From: Riptortus pedestris
Taxonomy: Eukaryota; Arthropoda; Insecta; Hemiptera; Alydidae
Length of the DNA: 64,000 nt
Reading direction: 5' to 3'
Assembly (NCBI GenBank): GCA_019009955.1
Contig: CM032230.1
Location: forward strand, 3,687,001 to 3,751,000
The position numbers and the translations under genes are program-made. Within the stretch, counting starts at the first letter, position 1; each line of letters starts with the position of its first letter. This document shows positions 1 through 11,749 of the stretch, in pieces. The notes under the pieces were generated by a model. That model ran no database searches. It had not been told where the DNA came from and saw only the letters and a list, made by a program, of their open reading frames with translations.

Positions 1-45
1 ATCATTGGATGAGCTGATGATATCTTACCTGTACGAGGAAAATCC

Positions 46-92
46 GCTTCGCCTACCCAACCCCTGCGCTGTGCACTACTAACTGCCCCGGA
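46..92 (-). mobile_element. possible decayed left end of an H1 element
   Basis: Read on the minus strand, this stretch loosely follows the H1 left end: a GCAGGGG-like block, then a GTAGGCGAAGCGGATTT block where intact copies have GTAAACTAAGCAGATTT. Several substitutions make this tentative. The flanking bases 93-269 show nothing I recognise. Confidence 0.3.
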
Positions 93-269
93 ACTGCAAT
101 ATGAAGGGGGTAAAATCACCCCTTGCAAGAAATCGGTTATTATATTTCTGAGGGAATATTGTAATTTGATTTCAGCCTTTAACGAAAATGATCCAGAGTG
201 CTGAATTAAACTGGTAAATATCAAGTATGCTATATGTCAAATAAACATTTTCCAGGTAACGTCATCTCA

Positions 270-777
270 CAACGAATTAGCATCTATCTCACATAATAAA
301 GGTCACTTGAAAACAATATTTGGTATTTAAGCTTGTAATAGGACTTTTCACGATATATCTTACAGTTAACTTGGAGTAACAAAGTAATAATATTCTTCTG
401 TGTTAATATTCTTGATGTAGAAAACATGTATAGAACAACATTTAAAGAACAAAAAATTTTCAATAAGATTGATAATATACAATTTTTAATTCCTAGTCGG
501 ACAAACGCAGATATTTTAAATTTTCTATTTCTTTCCACTCCAACACTTTGTCCGGTTTCAGTCGTTAACTAAGCTCATCTTTATTTTTTCATGAACCGCT
601 TATATATCGTGTTTGGTAAGGATCAAGTAAAAATTTCGGCAAGTATATAAAGTTTTAACGTATTCCATTTTAACATCTTCTAAATAGGATTGATGGATGT
701 TTGCGGTAATTTATCGAAAGACTCCTCATGAGTACAACCTCAATAGGTGAATTACCTTATGGGAAATCTGCTAAAAC
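270..777 (+). mobile_element. old H1 (HINE-like) copy, right two thirds
   Basis: The segment order matches younger H1 copies: a 'cataataaaggtcacttg' block, a core with TTGATAATATACAATTTT, the 'ggtttcagtcgttaac' block, 'gtttggtaaggatcaa', then 'catgagtacaacctcaat' and a right end GGGAAATCTGCTAAAA. The central microsatellite is gone and many bases differ, so this is an old copy. Its left end is not visible. Confidence 0.65.
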
Positions 778-964
778 GAATTTTTCTTCTTATTCTGGAC
801 CCAATATTCCGTGTATCATATATTGTTCATAGTTTCGAAAGAATGTAAGAGGGCACTTCAGAACTCTAAGTAGAAATATTTAAATCCTTAAATTTAATAA
901 ATATCATTTTAGTACTCACTTAATAATGTAATACTGAATTATGGGTTTTTAAGAATTAATGTTA

Positions 965-1105
965 TTATTTGTTGAAATGTAAAAGGTAGTTAAGCCACGA
1001 AACATTTGGGGCGATCGTGAATAAAGGTTGAGGGGAAAGAAAGGTATTTTATTAGTGACCTTTGGCATTAAACTATCAGGAATAAGACGAGCTTAATGTC
1101 GTTTG
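965..1105 (+). repeat. short interspersed repeat shared with 37830-37970
   Basis: The order of blocks 'ccacgaaacat', 'aataaag', a T-rich spacer, 'ggtgacc/tgacctttgg', 'aaactat', 'aggaataa' is repeated in the same orientation at 37850-37955. At 37845 it is preceded by 'ctcctgaagaggtgg...accacgaaacatgtag', a small hairpin typical of Penelope-like element termini. I infer a decayed terminal piece of such an element; this is not proven. Confidence 0.45.
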
Positions 1106-3265
1106 CAATTACATTGTGCAATTCAATGTTTTAACAAAATATCAAAACTCGCAGCAGGAGTACGAATTTATTTCTTCTTACAGAATGTTTTTTTTTTCAT
1201 GATTATTGTCATCTAATGTTAAAGCCTTATTTGAAAAGATTACTTTCGAGTATTAAGGAAGTTTGAATGCATTCGGATAAATGAACTTTTTCTCTGTTCT
1301 TTCAAAGTTAAAAAAAAGTTATCCTTCTTTCTGCGAAAGCATGGATGAAAGAGAAATGCGGGAAAGGGTTTGGTTAGAAAAGTTTAAACTGAAATGAGAA
1401 GTAAGGCTGGAGTGAAGCCCCGCCTCGGGTCAGTGAGTTTCAAGTAAATACTTCTCTTCTGCAAATAACCACGCTCACGCAAAAGTTTTGCAGAAAAGTG
1501 CACAGTGTTCCTTTATCATTTTTTGTTGGAATTTTAAAAATGAGTTTGAAATTCGAATAATTATGACCATTAGTAATTAATACGGATTAACGCTCAACTT
1601 TTTTAAACTGCTTATTAATCCATAACGCTATGGGATTTCGATATGATGAAATGCGGTATTTCTAGAATTATTTTAAAAGAGCTGAAATATCACATGGAGT
1701 TTGCTGACCATTTGACTGTTGAAAGGACCAAAAAATAAAACCGTAAATATAACTTACTTTTATTGTGACGTTGTTGTTCACGCTTGCTAAAATCAATTTT
1801 TACGACGTTTTGTTATAATTTATTACCTTTATCGAAGCCGATAACTATTTTAATAGCATATAGAACTCATCATTTTTTAAAAATATATATCTATAAAACT
1901 TTGAGTAACAACGTTTATAATTAAAAACTATTTACAAACTGAATACTGCTCTTATGTTGTAAATTCAATTTCGTCAAAATGAAGTAAAAGTAATTGTGAG
2001 CAACTATTTTGGGAAGGAGATAGTGAGAGTAGAGCTAAGGAAATCAGTCAGTATAAGTATGGCAGAGATACATACATGTGGTGTCTTCTAACAGCTGATC
2101 TAGAGTAATTATATTCTTAAAACACACCCCTCCTGAACAATGGGCGAAATGGATTAGGTGGAAAGAACATGCCATGTGTTCAACAGTTAGCACTCTTGAT
2201 TAATGTTCACTCAAAAATTGAATACACATTGCACACGTTTATATTTAATAATAATAATAATAATGAAATCATAAATCCTTTATGTCATTAATATATTTGT
2301 GATTCTGTAGGCCTTGATAAAAGTAATAAATAATACTAAAACGTCAGAAAAGCTGAAGTAGTTTGATTTCATCCTCCGTCGACGACAACCACGCCAATAA
2401 AAGGATAGATCTAGGATATTCATCGTAAATATCTGTTTATGAATTATTATAAAATATAATTTGTAGGTTTGTTTATAATAAAAAGCAAAGAATATTTTAC
2501 CGGAATTTCCATTATTTCTTAAAATTGTGGATAAATTTTCCACTTCATATTTTCGGCTTAATCCTCCCTTTTCTCTCAACCCTAAATCTCAGCTGAACGA
2601 ATTTCAGGAAAAGTTTACATCCCAAGTTAATATCAAACTACGATTAAAAAAATGTCTCTTCTAATTCAACTTCTTAAAGTAAAAACTGTCATTGAATGCA
2701 ATCTCAATTTCCGAATTCAATAATAAGTTTAACAAAAAAAAACAAAAAAAAACAGAATATTAATAGAGCTAACTCGTGAAATTTTTCTCTATAGGAATAA
2801 ATCACTAAAAGTAACACTGAGAGAGATGAAGGAAAGTTTTGGTTGGTCATATTCTCGATTCGAACCTCGCTGATTTAGGCAAGTTCTTAATGGGATCTCT
2901 TTGTTATAGCCTTAGGGAGGTTCTTTTTTCATTTTTCACACTCAATGGCCATCTTTGTGAGCTCCTGATGGCCTTTATAAAACGAATAATATCCGGAAAT
3001 TGAAAATTTTATGCTCCCATTCCTTTATATTGATAATATTCCTTGAGACCCATTGAAGGATGTAAGGGAGAAAAAGGAGTTTCGCTTGATCTGCTAAAAT
3101 GTTTATGTAAGTATAAAAGGGTCCGTAAAAATTATTGTCATCTTGATAGATTTTGGATTACGATCCTACTCTTGTCTTAAGAGAAAAAAAAATCTGATCT
3201 AAAATGTATGTACAATATTAAATGTTATGTTATGAATCTCTTAAGTGCCTTAGTCAGCTATTCAG
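1106..3265. other. unrecognised AT-rich DNA
   Basis: No coding similarity or repeat structure that I can support was found, beyond a short (AAT)n run near 2248-2264 and A-runs near 2732-2753. Open frames here are short and of biased composition. Confidence 0.5.
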
Positions 3266-3269
3266 GTTA

Positions 3270-3322
3270 ATTCGTGATGCGGTCGAACAAATGTCTGTCG
3301 ATCCAATACTCTTGGTGACGAA

Positions 3323-3414
<92 letters not shown>

Positions 3415-3433
3415 GATATATATATATATATAT
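3270..3433 (-). mobile_element. H1 right-arm remnant with (TA)n
   Basis: The plus strand reads 'caaatgtctgtcgatcc', a gap, then 'gacgaaaat' running into about 100 nt of TA repeat (3326-3432). This is the same order as the right arm of minus-strand H1 copies. The terminal hairpin is missing. Confidence 0.55.
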
Positions 3434-3559
3434 TCTTATTCTGGACCCAATATTATTTATATATTCGTCAAATTTTATGACAAGGGTCTCCAATAAAAAA
3501 AAATTTATTTCGGTGCAAACTTTATTGCAACTGCCCAACATTATTTTCCGTTTAGTATT

Positions 3560-3765
3560 ATTTCTTTCTTTATCAGTTATTTGAACATTTTCAAAATTGA
3601 AGGTGTCTTTCCAGGAGATAGAATGATCCGCCAGTTATATTTTCATTATTGTCTCTCATTTTTACGTGTTGCTTTAACCTTTTATTCAGTAGCTGAGAGG
3701 ATTCACCAATATAAGTTCCATTGCCGGTGTTTCAGCTAATTTCATGTATATTATTTTTAGATTTT
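3560..3765 (-). pseudogene. Penelope-like element GIY-YIG endonuclease remnant
   Basis: On the minus strand one frame reads NGTYIGESSQLLNKRLKQHV (the YIG part lies at 3700-3719), followed by about 30 codons before a stop. This matches the second half of the GIY-YIG nuclease module at the C-terminus of Penelope-like retroelements, where the pattern is Y-I-G-E-T-S-R, then R-L-K-E-H. A stop lies just upstream, where the GIY-type strand should be, and no reverse transcriptase is recognisable next to it. The arginine usual after YIGxTx is Q here, so a catalytic side chain appears lost. I read it as a dead 3' fragment. A second, better preserved copy of this module lies at 28557-29000, and the two are clearly different lineages. 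Confidence 0.6.
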
Positions 3766-3769
3766 GATT

Positions 3770-5149
3770 CAGTTACGCTAACTTTAATTCTACTATTTTT
3801 TTAAAATTTTATTGTTATAAACACAGAAATCCAATACCTGAATCATATATTGTATAACATTTTATCTTAAATTAATCGATTTTAAATTATGACGCGAATT
3901 ATCGAATGTATTTCAAAAAGCAGGACATAAAATTTGTGTTTACTGATACGTTGAATGTCTACAAAAATATCAAACCAAAATAAATGGTTATTAACAAAAA
4001 AAGCCTTTCATTATTATTGTCCCCGTTGTACTAAACATTTTAGTTATTGACTAATGTTGCTTATTAAATGTTATAATAGGTCAGTTTTAAAAGATTATAG
4101 AATTAAAGGACAAGAAAATCAAAAATTCAAATATATCGTTGCTTTTCGTTTGTTCGGAAAAATTTAATAGCATATTTAGTATTCTATAAATTAATCAAAC
4201 TATGGCGGAAGGTCAACAAAAATGAAAAATCTCAAAAGATTATTAAACGATATTTATCTCGATATTTTCCATCTCTGTATATGAATATTGTTAGTTTTTA
4301 ATTACTAACTAGAATTGAATAGAAGTTATTTATGTAGATTTACTTGTTGATTTTTATTCAAGTTTAATTTTGTATGTCAATAGGAGGTCCTTGCTTAAAG
4401 ATGACAATTTTTTTATGCAATACATTTTCTATCAATCTATCTTAAAGGGAACCTTGAATAATGCCTTTGCATTCATATTCACTTACAGAAAACAACGTAG
4501 ATTAGTGCTGTATTTTTACCTACACAATATCAAACTACCGGAATGTATCCCAGTCCTGAATCTTTACCCCCCCCCCCCAATAACTCAAGTAGACTGGCAT
4601 CAAGAGAAAAATGTACTTTTCAAATAAGAAAATTTTCTTAAGGAAATATGTTTATTTTCTTATGTAGAAAAGTTTGTTGCGTTAGTGGAATATACAGAGC
4701 CTGGAGGCGACATGAAGGGAATGAAATACAAGGAGGTTTGAGGGGATTCTAGGTAATAGTCAAGAAGAGGGGGGAGGGGCTTGGGAAATCACGATTTTCC
4801 TTCTGCTCCTAAACAGAGATGAAAATTCAGGCTGTGACTCGTTTCTGACAGACAGACCTAGTTCAAACAGCAATTCCCATGACAGGAAGGTTTTGCTTGA
4901 AAAGCTACAGCAACGTCAGGCAAACAGCAAAGGGGGTCTTTCTATACAACAAACGCAGCGGTTTGCCCTAAAGTCGGCAAAATGAAGCATCTCAAAATCT
5001 GATTTGCTTCAGGCACAATATTTATAGTTGCGCAATGTGGATTGTTAAATGTTTTTCGTCATGTCTGATTGAAATGATTTTTTTTTTTATAATTAAATGT
5101 TAATATAACTTAATATGATACGTAATATATGTTTTTTATCTTTAAAAAT
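3770..5149. other. unrecognised AT-rich DNA
   Basis: There is a C-run at 4567-4577 and a purine-rich stretch near 4730-4790. I see no gene, RNA or repeat that I can defend. An open frame of 85 codons at 4370-4627 has no recognisable motif. Confidence 0.5.
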
Positions 5150-5320
5150 TTTAAGGTTAACGTCAAATTTATTAAAGGATGACACGCCTTACAAATGATG
5201 TGAAATTTGTCCCACCTTAAAGAGACAGAGTATTGGCGCATAAATTATTCTCTGGCTGACTTTTATGACAGATATTTTGTAGTTTGATAGATAGATTTTA
5301 AATAGGTAGATTTTCTTGGC
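5150..5320 (+). repeat. minor interspersed repeat R3, copy 1
   Basis: Shares 'tttattaaaggatgacacgc', a 'ccttaaagagacagagta' block and 'gatattttgtagttt' with copies at 9955-10280 and 11225-11530, all in the same orientation. No coding capacity or terminal structure is seen; the class is unknown. Confidence 0.5.
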
Positions 5321-5385
5321 TAATATATACATATTTTAGCCTGAGTCGGGCCCATTTAGTGTTAGTTATCTTACTAATATAATAA

Positions 5386-5401
5386 GGTATTAGTTATTTT
5401 A

Positions 5402-5450
<49 letters not shown>

Positions 5451-5460
5451 AACTAATACC
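5386..5460. repeat. (TA)n microsatellite with short inverted flanks
   Basis: A TA run at about 5405-5449 sits between GGTATTAGTT (5386-5395) and its exact reverse complement AACTAATACC (5451-5460). The whole block could extrude as a hairpin. Confidence 0.7.
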
Positions 5461-6061
5461 ATAAAAATCTACTATATACATAAAATAATACATTTGTTTT
5501 TAAATAAATGTTTTCAAGTTGTACTTGAACTTCTAAAATTCTTTATAACTTATTCTGATTAGCACTATTTAAACATCATATGTATTTACTTTTATTTATT
5601 TGTTTACTGTGACGTGTTAATTCATTTCGTCGGAATCTCAATATTATAGTGTTTAATTATCAAGATAATTGTATTTTTCTGTAATCGTTGAATAATGGTA
5701 ACATTACTAAACTGAAATGAAAGAAGAAAGTGAAACATTTAGCAATAGAGTGAAGAAAGTAATCACTGTCTTCACAAGTGAAGAAAGTGAATAGCCTTCT
5801 TAATTACTAATAAGTATAAATTGAAATATAATTTGAAGTTGGAAATTAAATGCTTTTAAATGTTTCTTAACATTGTAAGAATTTATTTTAACAAAATAAA
5901 TTAAAATGTGAATGAATTATTGGTGGAAATAATAAATATATTTTAAAATTTAAATATAATAATAATTACCTTCCTTGTTTATAACCTGCACTTGTTTATA
6001 ACTGCACTACTTCACAATCATCACTAGTTGTTTTATAACTATGCTTATGCACAACATCCTA

Positions 6062-6186
6062 ATATTACACTCGTGACGAAAGTAGAATTTACAACTCTCG
6101 TGAAATTACCACACTCGCTTCGCTCGTGTGGGTAAACGTTTCACTCGAGTTGTAAAATGATCTACTTTCGTCACTTGTATAATAAA
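6062..6186. repeat. foldback inverted repeat of about 125 bp
   Basis: The arms 'gtgacgaaagtaga', 'tttacaact' and 'cgtgaaa' are mirrored by 'tctactttcgtcac', 'agttgtaaa' and 'tttcactcg'. The centre, CCACACTCGC-TTC-GCTCGTGTGG, is an imperfect stem. The left arm starts 'attacactcgtg' and the right arm ends 'cacttgtataat'. It is likely a palindromic MITE or foldback element; no duplicated target site is obvious. Confidence 0.65.
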
Positions 6187-6239
6187 TAACTATTACTATG
6201 CCGTTGCCTAGTTGCATACTGCTGATAGAAATAAGTAAA

Positions 6240-6545
6240 TCATGTTCAGTTTATAAATGAATGTCCTCAGAGTGAAGAATGTTTTCCAGGGACATTGTCA
6301 TCACTTGTGGCTATAAACTTCTTCAAGTATTGCCCTCTATGATACCTGTGTTCCGAGCATTGCAATAATAAATGTTTTAATCCTTCCTATATCCTGGCAG
6401 TTGCAGTGCTTTAATCTTTCCTGGCAGTTTTCACAAATGTCTCCGGATTTTATTATTTTCATTTTTATTGTGATACAGCTTCAAGTAATCGTTATTTGAA
6501 ATTCCTAGTTAGGTAACTAATCTTCCTTTCTTCATATCATTCATT
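6240..6545 (-). pseudogene. non-LTR retrotransposon C-terminal remnant
   Basis: The minus strand has a frame containing ICENCQERLKHC. After one frame shift, LLLQCSEHRYHRGQYLKKF follows. This is the pattern C-x2-C ... H-x-L-L-x-C ... R, found downstream of the RNase H domain in I/Jockey/R1-type non-LTR retrotransposons. Stops and at least one frameshift show it is dead. I cannot assign a clade from so little sequence, and the reverse transcriptase is not visible nearby. Confidence 0.5.
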
Positions 6546-6594
6546 TTGAATTTCAGATAATTTTCGGGTTAGGACAGGTATAATGACAGACACT

Positions 6595-6850
6595 TGTATA
6601 AAAGGGATAACAAATATTTTGTAGATTTATATAATACATCAACAATTCGATCTTCATTCATCATGTCTGCTATAAACACACCCTTTACAGATGCATTTCT
6701 TTAATTTATGTTCAATCAAAACATATTCGATTGATAGATTTAAAACATTCCGGCAGAGCTTTAAAAGGTTTTACTCCTGAAAATGATATGTTTTTCTCGC
6801 AATATTAGTTTGCGGTTGCAGGTTAAAAGCATTTTTTTGTATCATTTTCT
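6595..6850 (+). repeat. minor interspersed repeat R3, second-half copy
   Basis: Blocks 'gataacaaatattttgtag', 'ttttactcctgaaaatgat' and 'caatattagttt' follow the order seen at 10080-10265. The match is partial and degraded. Confidence 0.4.
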
Positions 6851-6924
6851 TATTAAAATGTGTGTTTCTTAACATATTTTAATATGAAGCAAGCGATTAT
6901 AGTTTCTTACAATTTGTTCAAATA

Positions 6925-7240
6925 GCGTATTTACATGCATCTCATATACTAAAGATATGTTGAAACCAGTATTAGGTATTTAAGTTGGAAAGAAGACGTT
7001 TTGTGTTATTTTCACTTATTATTAAAGCGCGAGAACTAAAAGTGAGAGTTTACTGTGGTCTGAAAATTAAAATTGTAAGAGTGTACAAAAATATTTATAG
7101 AGCATTATAAATTGTAATATGATTGATTATATACAATTTTTTGATCATAATACTGGAGATATCATGAATTTTAAATTCACGTCCTCTCTAACCCTCCCCA
7201 ATCCGCCAGAAAGGTCTGATTAACCAACTTGATATTTAGT
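6925..7240 (+). mobile_element. old H1 copy, left part, interrupted by a younger H1
   Basis: Contains the H1 variable segment ('catgcatctcatatactaaa', 'ggtatttaagtt') and the core up to 'aaccaacttgatatttagt'. The core then stops and resumes at 7886, after a complete H1 copy in the opposite orientation. It is the target of a nested insertion. Confidence 0.55.
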
Positions 7241-7361
7241 TTTAGCAGATTTCCCTTAAGGGAAATCAGCTATTGAGGTCGTACTCATGACGCGAGTTTT
7301 GAAAAATTTCCTCAAATGTCCATCGATCCTACCCAGGAGATGACGAAAATGAGGTCCGTTC

Positions 7362-7435
<74 letters not shown>

Positions 7436-7885
7436 TCTGTTACCGCTCTAGCGGTCGCAATTGTTGTTTAATCGTTACCAAACTTCATATTTAAGCGTTT
7501 TAAGTTAAAAAAAAGATCAAGTTCGTTAATGACTGAAATCGGACCTGTGAGGGGGGGGGTTTAGAGGAGGGGATTTTTGAAATTGTATAGAATCAATCTT
7601 ATTGCAAATTAAATTTACTATAAATATTGTTCTATACATTTATTCTGTATGTTGAATATTAACCGAAATATTTGTATTTGTATGCATGTGTGTGGTCGGC
7701 AGGAGTCGGCTATGTTCGGGACTCTCCGCCGAGAGCTAGTGTGGGCTGTTTCGGTAACTATTCGTCCCTCGTGAATAGGTTTAGATATTCCTTACTACTA
7801 CTGTTGTTATTAGGCGGATTTCTCTATTGTAAAACTTCACATGGGAAATCTGCTTAGTTTACGCAACCCCTGCGTGACGGACTTT
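7241..7885 (-). mobile_element. H1 element, subfamily 1, near-complete
   Basis: Read on the minus strand from left end to right end: GTCCGTCACGCAGGGG ends at 7883; the subterminal GCAGATTTCCC follows; then the subfamily 1 segment ('gacgaatagttaccg', 'agctctcggcgg'-like), the core, and a (TA)n block (7366-7431). The right hairpin GATTTCCCTTAAGGGAAATC abuts AGCTATTGAGG, and the end is at 7241. It lacks the 'ggggctagaaactactggg' part seen in the copies at 23488 and 45379. Confidence 0.8.
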
Positions 7886-7997
7886 TAAATAATGCAGAAA
7901 ATTATGTATGTATATAAAAAATTTTGAACGGACCTCATTTTCGAAATATGCTACTTAGGATCCTCAAGGTAATTTATCTTAAGGAAAATATGCTAAA
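7886..7997 (+). mobile_element. old H1 copy, right part (continues 6925-7240)
   Basis: Carries 'ttttgaacggacctcatttt', a decayed 'cttaggatcctcaaggtaa', and a weak right end 'ttaaggaaaatatgctaaaa'. Orientation and content continue the copy broken at 7240. Confidence 0.55.
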
Positions 7998-7999
7998 AA

Positions 8000-8489
8000 T
8001 AGCAGATAATTAAAATAAGAATTTAAATTGCATAAATTATTTCTAATATAAAATATCATGGCGTTAAATTGCCGATAGGATTGGTAAAGATAAGATATTT
8101 CCTAAATATATCTTCGCTGTCAAGGCCGTGATCTTGGCTGATAGACTGCTATTTCCTATCGTCATATTGAATATGTTTGAATCATTCATGATTCTTCTCT
8201 TCAATATTCATACTCATCAGACGATACTATCATTAAATATTAATTAGATTATATTTAAGTTTGGAGGCCCGCAAGGGTAATTGTCTCCGCCAGTATCTTC
8301 TTAACTATATCAAATAGTAATAGAAGATTATTGAATTGCGTCATGGCTTAGCACAACCGTTTCTCTCAAATTGATAATCTAGTTTAATAGTTTTTTAGTG
8401 GCATATTTTTATAATTATTTTTTTTTGTAAATAAGAGGTAAATCACGCAGATGTCCCACGTGTACGATGCATTTGCATTTATGTGAGAA
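8000..8489. other. unrecognised AT-rich DNA
   Basis: I see nothing here that can be supported as a gene or repeat. Confidence 0.45.
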
Positions 8490-9005
8490 AGTGAATTATT
8501 AATGAGAACAATATTGGGTATTTACGCTAATAATGAAGTGCTACATAATATGACAGCGTATTGTTAATATGACAATAGTAGGAGTGAGGGTTTGCAAAAG
8601 GCCGAAAACTGAAAAATGCAGATATCTCGGTTAATAATCAAGATAGTGAAAAAACGCATATAACAACATTTAAAGAAACTCTTATTTGCAATAAGAATTA
8701 CTTTATACACTTTTTCCGTACACCACATAATAACGGAAATATTTCGAAATTCCTCTTCCCTGTCTGATTTAGGCCGTCAATGAAATTGATATTTATTTTT
8801 GCTTAGAAGGTTAGGACCCAGTGGGGTAACAGTCAAACAAAAATGACGATCTCTAATGCGTTAATAGACACACACACACAGACACACACACACACACGCG
8901 CGCACACACAGACACACACACACACACATATACAATTTTGAAAAGGACTTATTTTCGTCATCTCCAATGTATTGCAACTCGTTCTACTGTCAGTAATCGT
9001 TCAAA
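8490..9005 (+). mobile_element. old H1 copy carrying a (CA)n instead of (TA)n
   Basis: Core blocks 'gcagatatctcggttaat', 'cataataacggaaatattt' and 'gtcaaacaaaaatgacgatc' are followed at 8870-8932 by a CA-rich microsatellite, exactly where other copies have TA repeats. 'ttttgaaaaggacttatttt' and 'cgtcatctcc' come next. The right end is lost. Confidence 0.65.
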
Positions 9006-9954
9006 TAAAATTTTTGACTTGAAGATGCCCACTGATTAATGATAACTTAATAAAGTAAACATCAGTCTTACTATTCATATAATGTTATATGTTATTATTA
9101 CCATTCTGAAAATTTAATATACCGGAAATTAATTTTTACAAATTAATTATCTTTGTATTAATATCGTGTATTTATATTTTGTTCCATTTTCTTTTTTTTT
9201 TGATAAATGATTTTTTTTTATCTACTAGACCAACCAGCCATTATGTTTTTTGTCTTAAACCCACTCAATCTCTTCATTCTTCTAAAATGTTTTTGAAAAA
9301 ATAAGGCTTTCAAAATAGAAGTGTGAATGAAGAAATACTGTAAATAATTTGGGTTTTGAACATTAATTCAGGTAAAAAATAAAATACTCAGAGAAGGATC
9401 GTTGTTATGAAATCAGCTGATATGATAGATTTGACAGAGCCATCCATGGAAAAGTTTGAATGGCGTTGGGTGGAAAATGACTCGAGCAAATATTAGCATA
9501 CACTCAAATCAATGGCCTAAAAGGGAAAGCAGTCTGTTTTCTGTAGCCCCAATGAATTTTCATTCGCCGAAAGAAATTTTCTTTCTCTCTTTTTACCTCT
9601 CTGGGCAATTATCCCGCGATAAAGCTTTGTTTCATATTGGAGGAAGGGGGGGGGGCAGCTACATTTCCAAAAATACAATTTTCAGAAAAGGGTTCCAAAT
9701 ATTTTAAAATGAAATATATTTATTTCCAATAAATGCTATCATAATATAATAGAGTCCGTCATATATTTTGTTTTAAATCAAAAGTTTATGTATATTTTGT
9801 CAATTAATTATTTTAAATATTATTAAATAACATTTGTACTTATATAATACATAAGTAAAACAATTAACTCCAATTCCGTAATGCAGCAAAAATGTTTCAA
9901 TTTAATAATTATATATAATATGTAAATTCGTTAACAATCTTAATACAACTCTAA

Positions 9955-10280
9955 ATATTCATTTTTAGTTTATTCATGGATGACAAGCTTTATAAATGGT
10001 GAGCAACTAGTCCTACCTTAAAGAGACAATGTACCTGATCAAAAGTTATTTTCTTGCCAATCATTATAAAAAATATTTTGTATTTTTATCTAATAATTAA
10101 ATATTTTTGATAGAATTCATCTTGTCAATAAAACAATCCTTCCTATATAAAGTGTTTTAATTTAATTTTAAAAAAATATGTTTAAGAAATTGTATACTAC
10201 TAGAAGATCGTTAAACAGTTATACTCCTAAAAATGACACGCATTACTCGAAATATTAATTTTAGGTGTGATATTTATTTG
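9955..10280 (+). repeat. minor interspersed repeat R3, copy 2
   Basis: 'tttattcatggatgacaagc', 'ccttaaagagacaatgta', 'aaatattttgta' and 'atactcctaaaaatgac' match the copies at 5150 and 11225 in the same order. It is the longest example and has no visible coding capacity. Confidence 0.5.
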
Positions 10281-11035
10281 TGGTAAAATAATTCATGCAG
10301 GCCGAGAGCTGTGTTTGCTGCTGAGTCAGAAATAAGTTTAGCTAATATCTGCAGACGAAAAAAGATGGACAGTGACTGAAGAGCAATTATGGTGGGGGGA
10401 GTGTTTTCTTCAGGTGACGAAGATGAAGTAGAAATATCGAGGCAGTCCCGAGGAGGAGGCCTCCGATGAACACCCCACCGAAGAAAGTAGAAAGACAGCC
10501 AGAAAATGGAAGGACTTGAGGAAAAGAAGAAAGTGAAGAATGGATGGGACTGTCTTTAGTTAGCAGAACATGGACCAAATAAATAAATACCCAATTCTAG
10601 GTTCTATCAGATTTATCCATGTATAAGGCTTTGCAGGACGCGGGATACCAAGGAATTGCTCCCCAGCCACTCTAGTGTAGAGTCGAATCTCTAATAAAAT
10701 TAAATTATATATTTCCATTAAATGTTAAAAAAACATAATAGGCCACATCAAATATTTATATATTTTACCCCACTTTTAGTCATTGTAATTTAAAAAAAAT
10801 AAGCGAATATATTGTGCAACGTCTAATTTCTGGCATGATTATTTTTAACAGTTCTTCACTGAACGAGATACATACAAATACGTTGTGTGATAAAGTAATA
10901 AAATAATATTTCATTTGTTGCCTCGAAAATATTTATTATATCTATACCACACAAGATGATTAATATTTTTATTCATCACTGTAGCTCATATTCATTGATG
11001 TCGAATTCAACCAATTAATAGTGGTTTACAGGGAA
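10281..11035. other. unrecognised AT-rich DNA
   Basis: No supportable feature. The 63-codon open frame at 10387-10578 (minus) has no recognisable domain. Confidence 0.45.
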
Positions 11036-11039
11036 AGAC

Positions 11040-11215
11040 AATTCGAAAATCCAAAATACCCCCGAGTCTTACGGAAATATGTTTAAGTAACCCCCACTTC
11101 TACTCATAGGATTATTATTAGTGAATAGAGAATATATGGCGAGATGAGATCAGTAGTGTATTCATACTGGGAAATCTTCTTAGTATATGCATTTCCTACG
11201 TGAAGGACTCTTCAA
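11040..11215 (-). mobile_element. old H1 left-arm fragment
   Basis: Plus-strand blocks 'acccccacttctactcat', 'gaatagagaatatatgg', 'gagatgagatcagtag', 'gggaaatcttcttagt' and 'cctacgtgaaggactctt' follow the order of an older H1 subfamily whose left arm reads toward the minus strand. Confidence 0.5.
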
Positions 11216-11224
11216 TTTATAGAT

Positions 11225-11530
11225 ATACTTTTTTATTAGTCTTAGATTTATTAAAGGATGACATGCTTTAAAAATGATTACGAACAACCTTTAAGAAATA
11301 AGTACCTGATCATAAATTATTGTATGTTTTGTGAGTTTTGTAATTAATGGAAAATGTTTAATATAATAGAATGAATTTGGTATATAAAAATATCAGTAGA
11401 TATGAAATGGGGTTTCTGGAACACACCCTCATAATACCTAAAAAAGGGAAACGAACTATCTAACAGTTTAAAACATTAATATTTCTAAAAATACATAACA
11501 ATTGTTGTATAATAATTATGTGAATATTTT
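11225..11530 (+). repeat. minor interspersed repeat R3, copy 3
   Basis: Carries 'tttattaaaggatgacatgc', 'aacctttaagaaataagta' and a trailing 'atatttctaaaaatacat' block like the 9955 copy. Its second half overlaps the left arm of a long inverted repeat (see 11385-12910). Confidence 0.45.
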
Positions 11531-11749
11531 TTTATTTATTTAAATGAGTTCCGCAACACCAGTGATTTACACATAATTCAATTGTGCACAAAAAAGCAAA
11601 TAGCTAAAAAAAAAGAAAGAAGGAAACGGAAAAAGATTGAACTATGATGGTTTTTGATACGGTTCATTGTCATACCATTTTTATATGAAACAAACAATAT
11701 CGTTGGAAACATCAGGCTCATGAAAATAATGTAAATGAAAATGTAAGTA

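Noticed and set aside
3254..3541. Open frames made of alternating I and Y
   Set aside because: Translations of (TA)n microsatellites; the same artefact occurs at 14088, 20608, 20671, 36181, 44201 and 57037.
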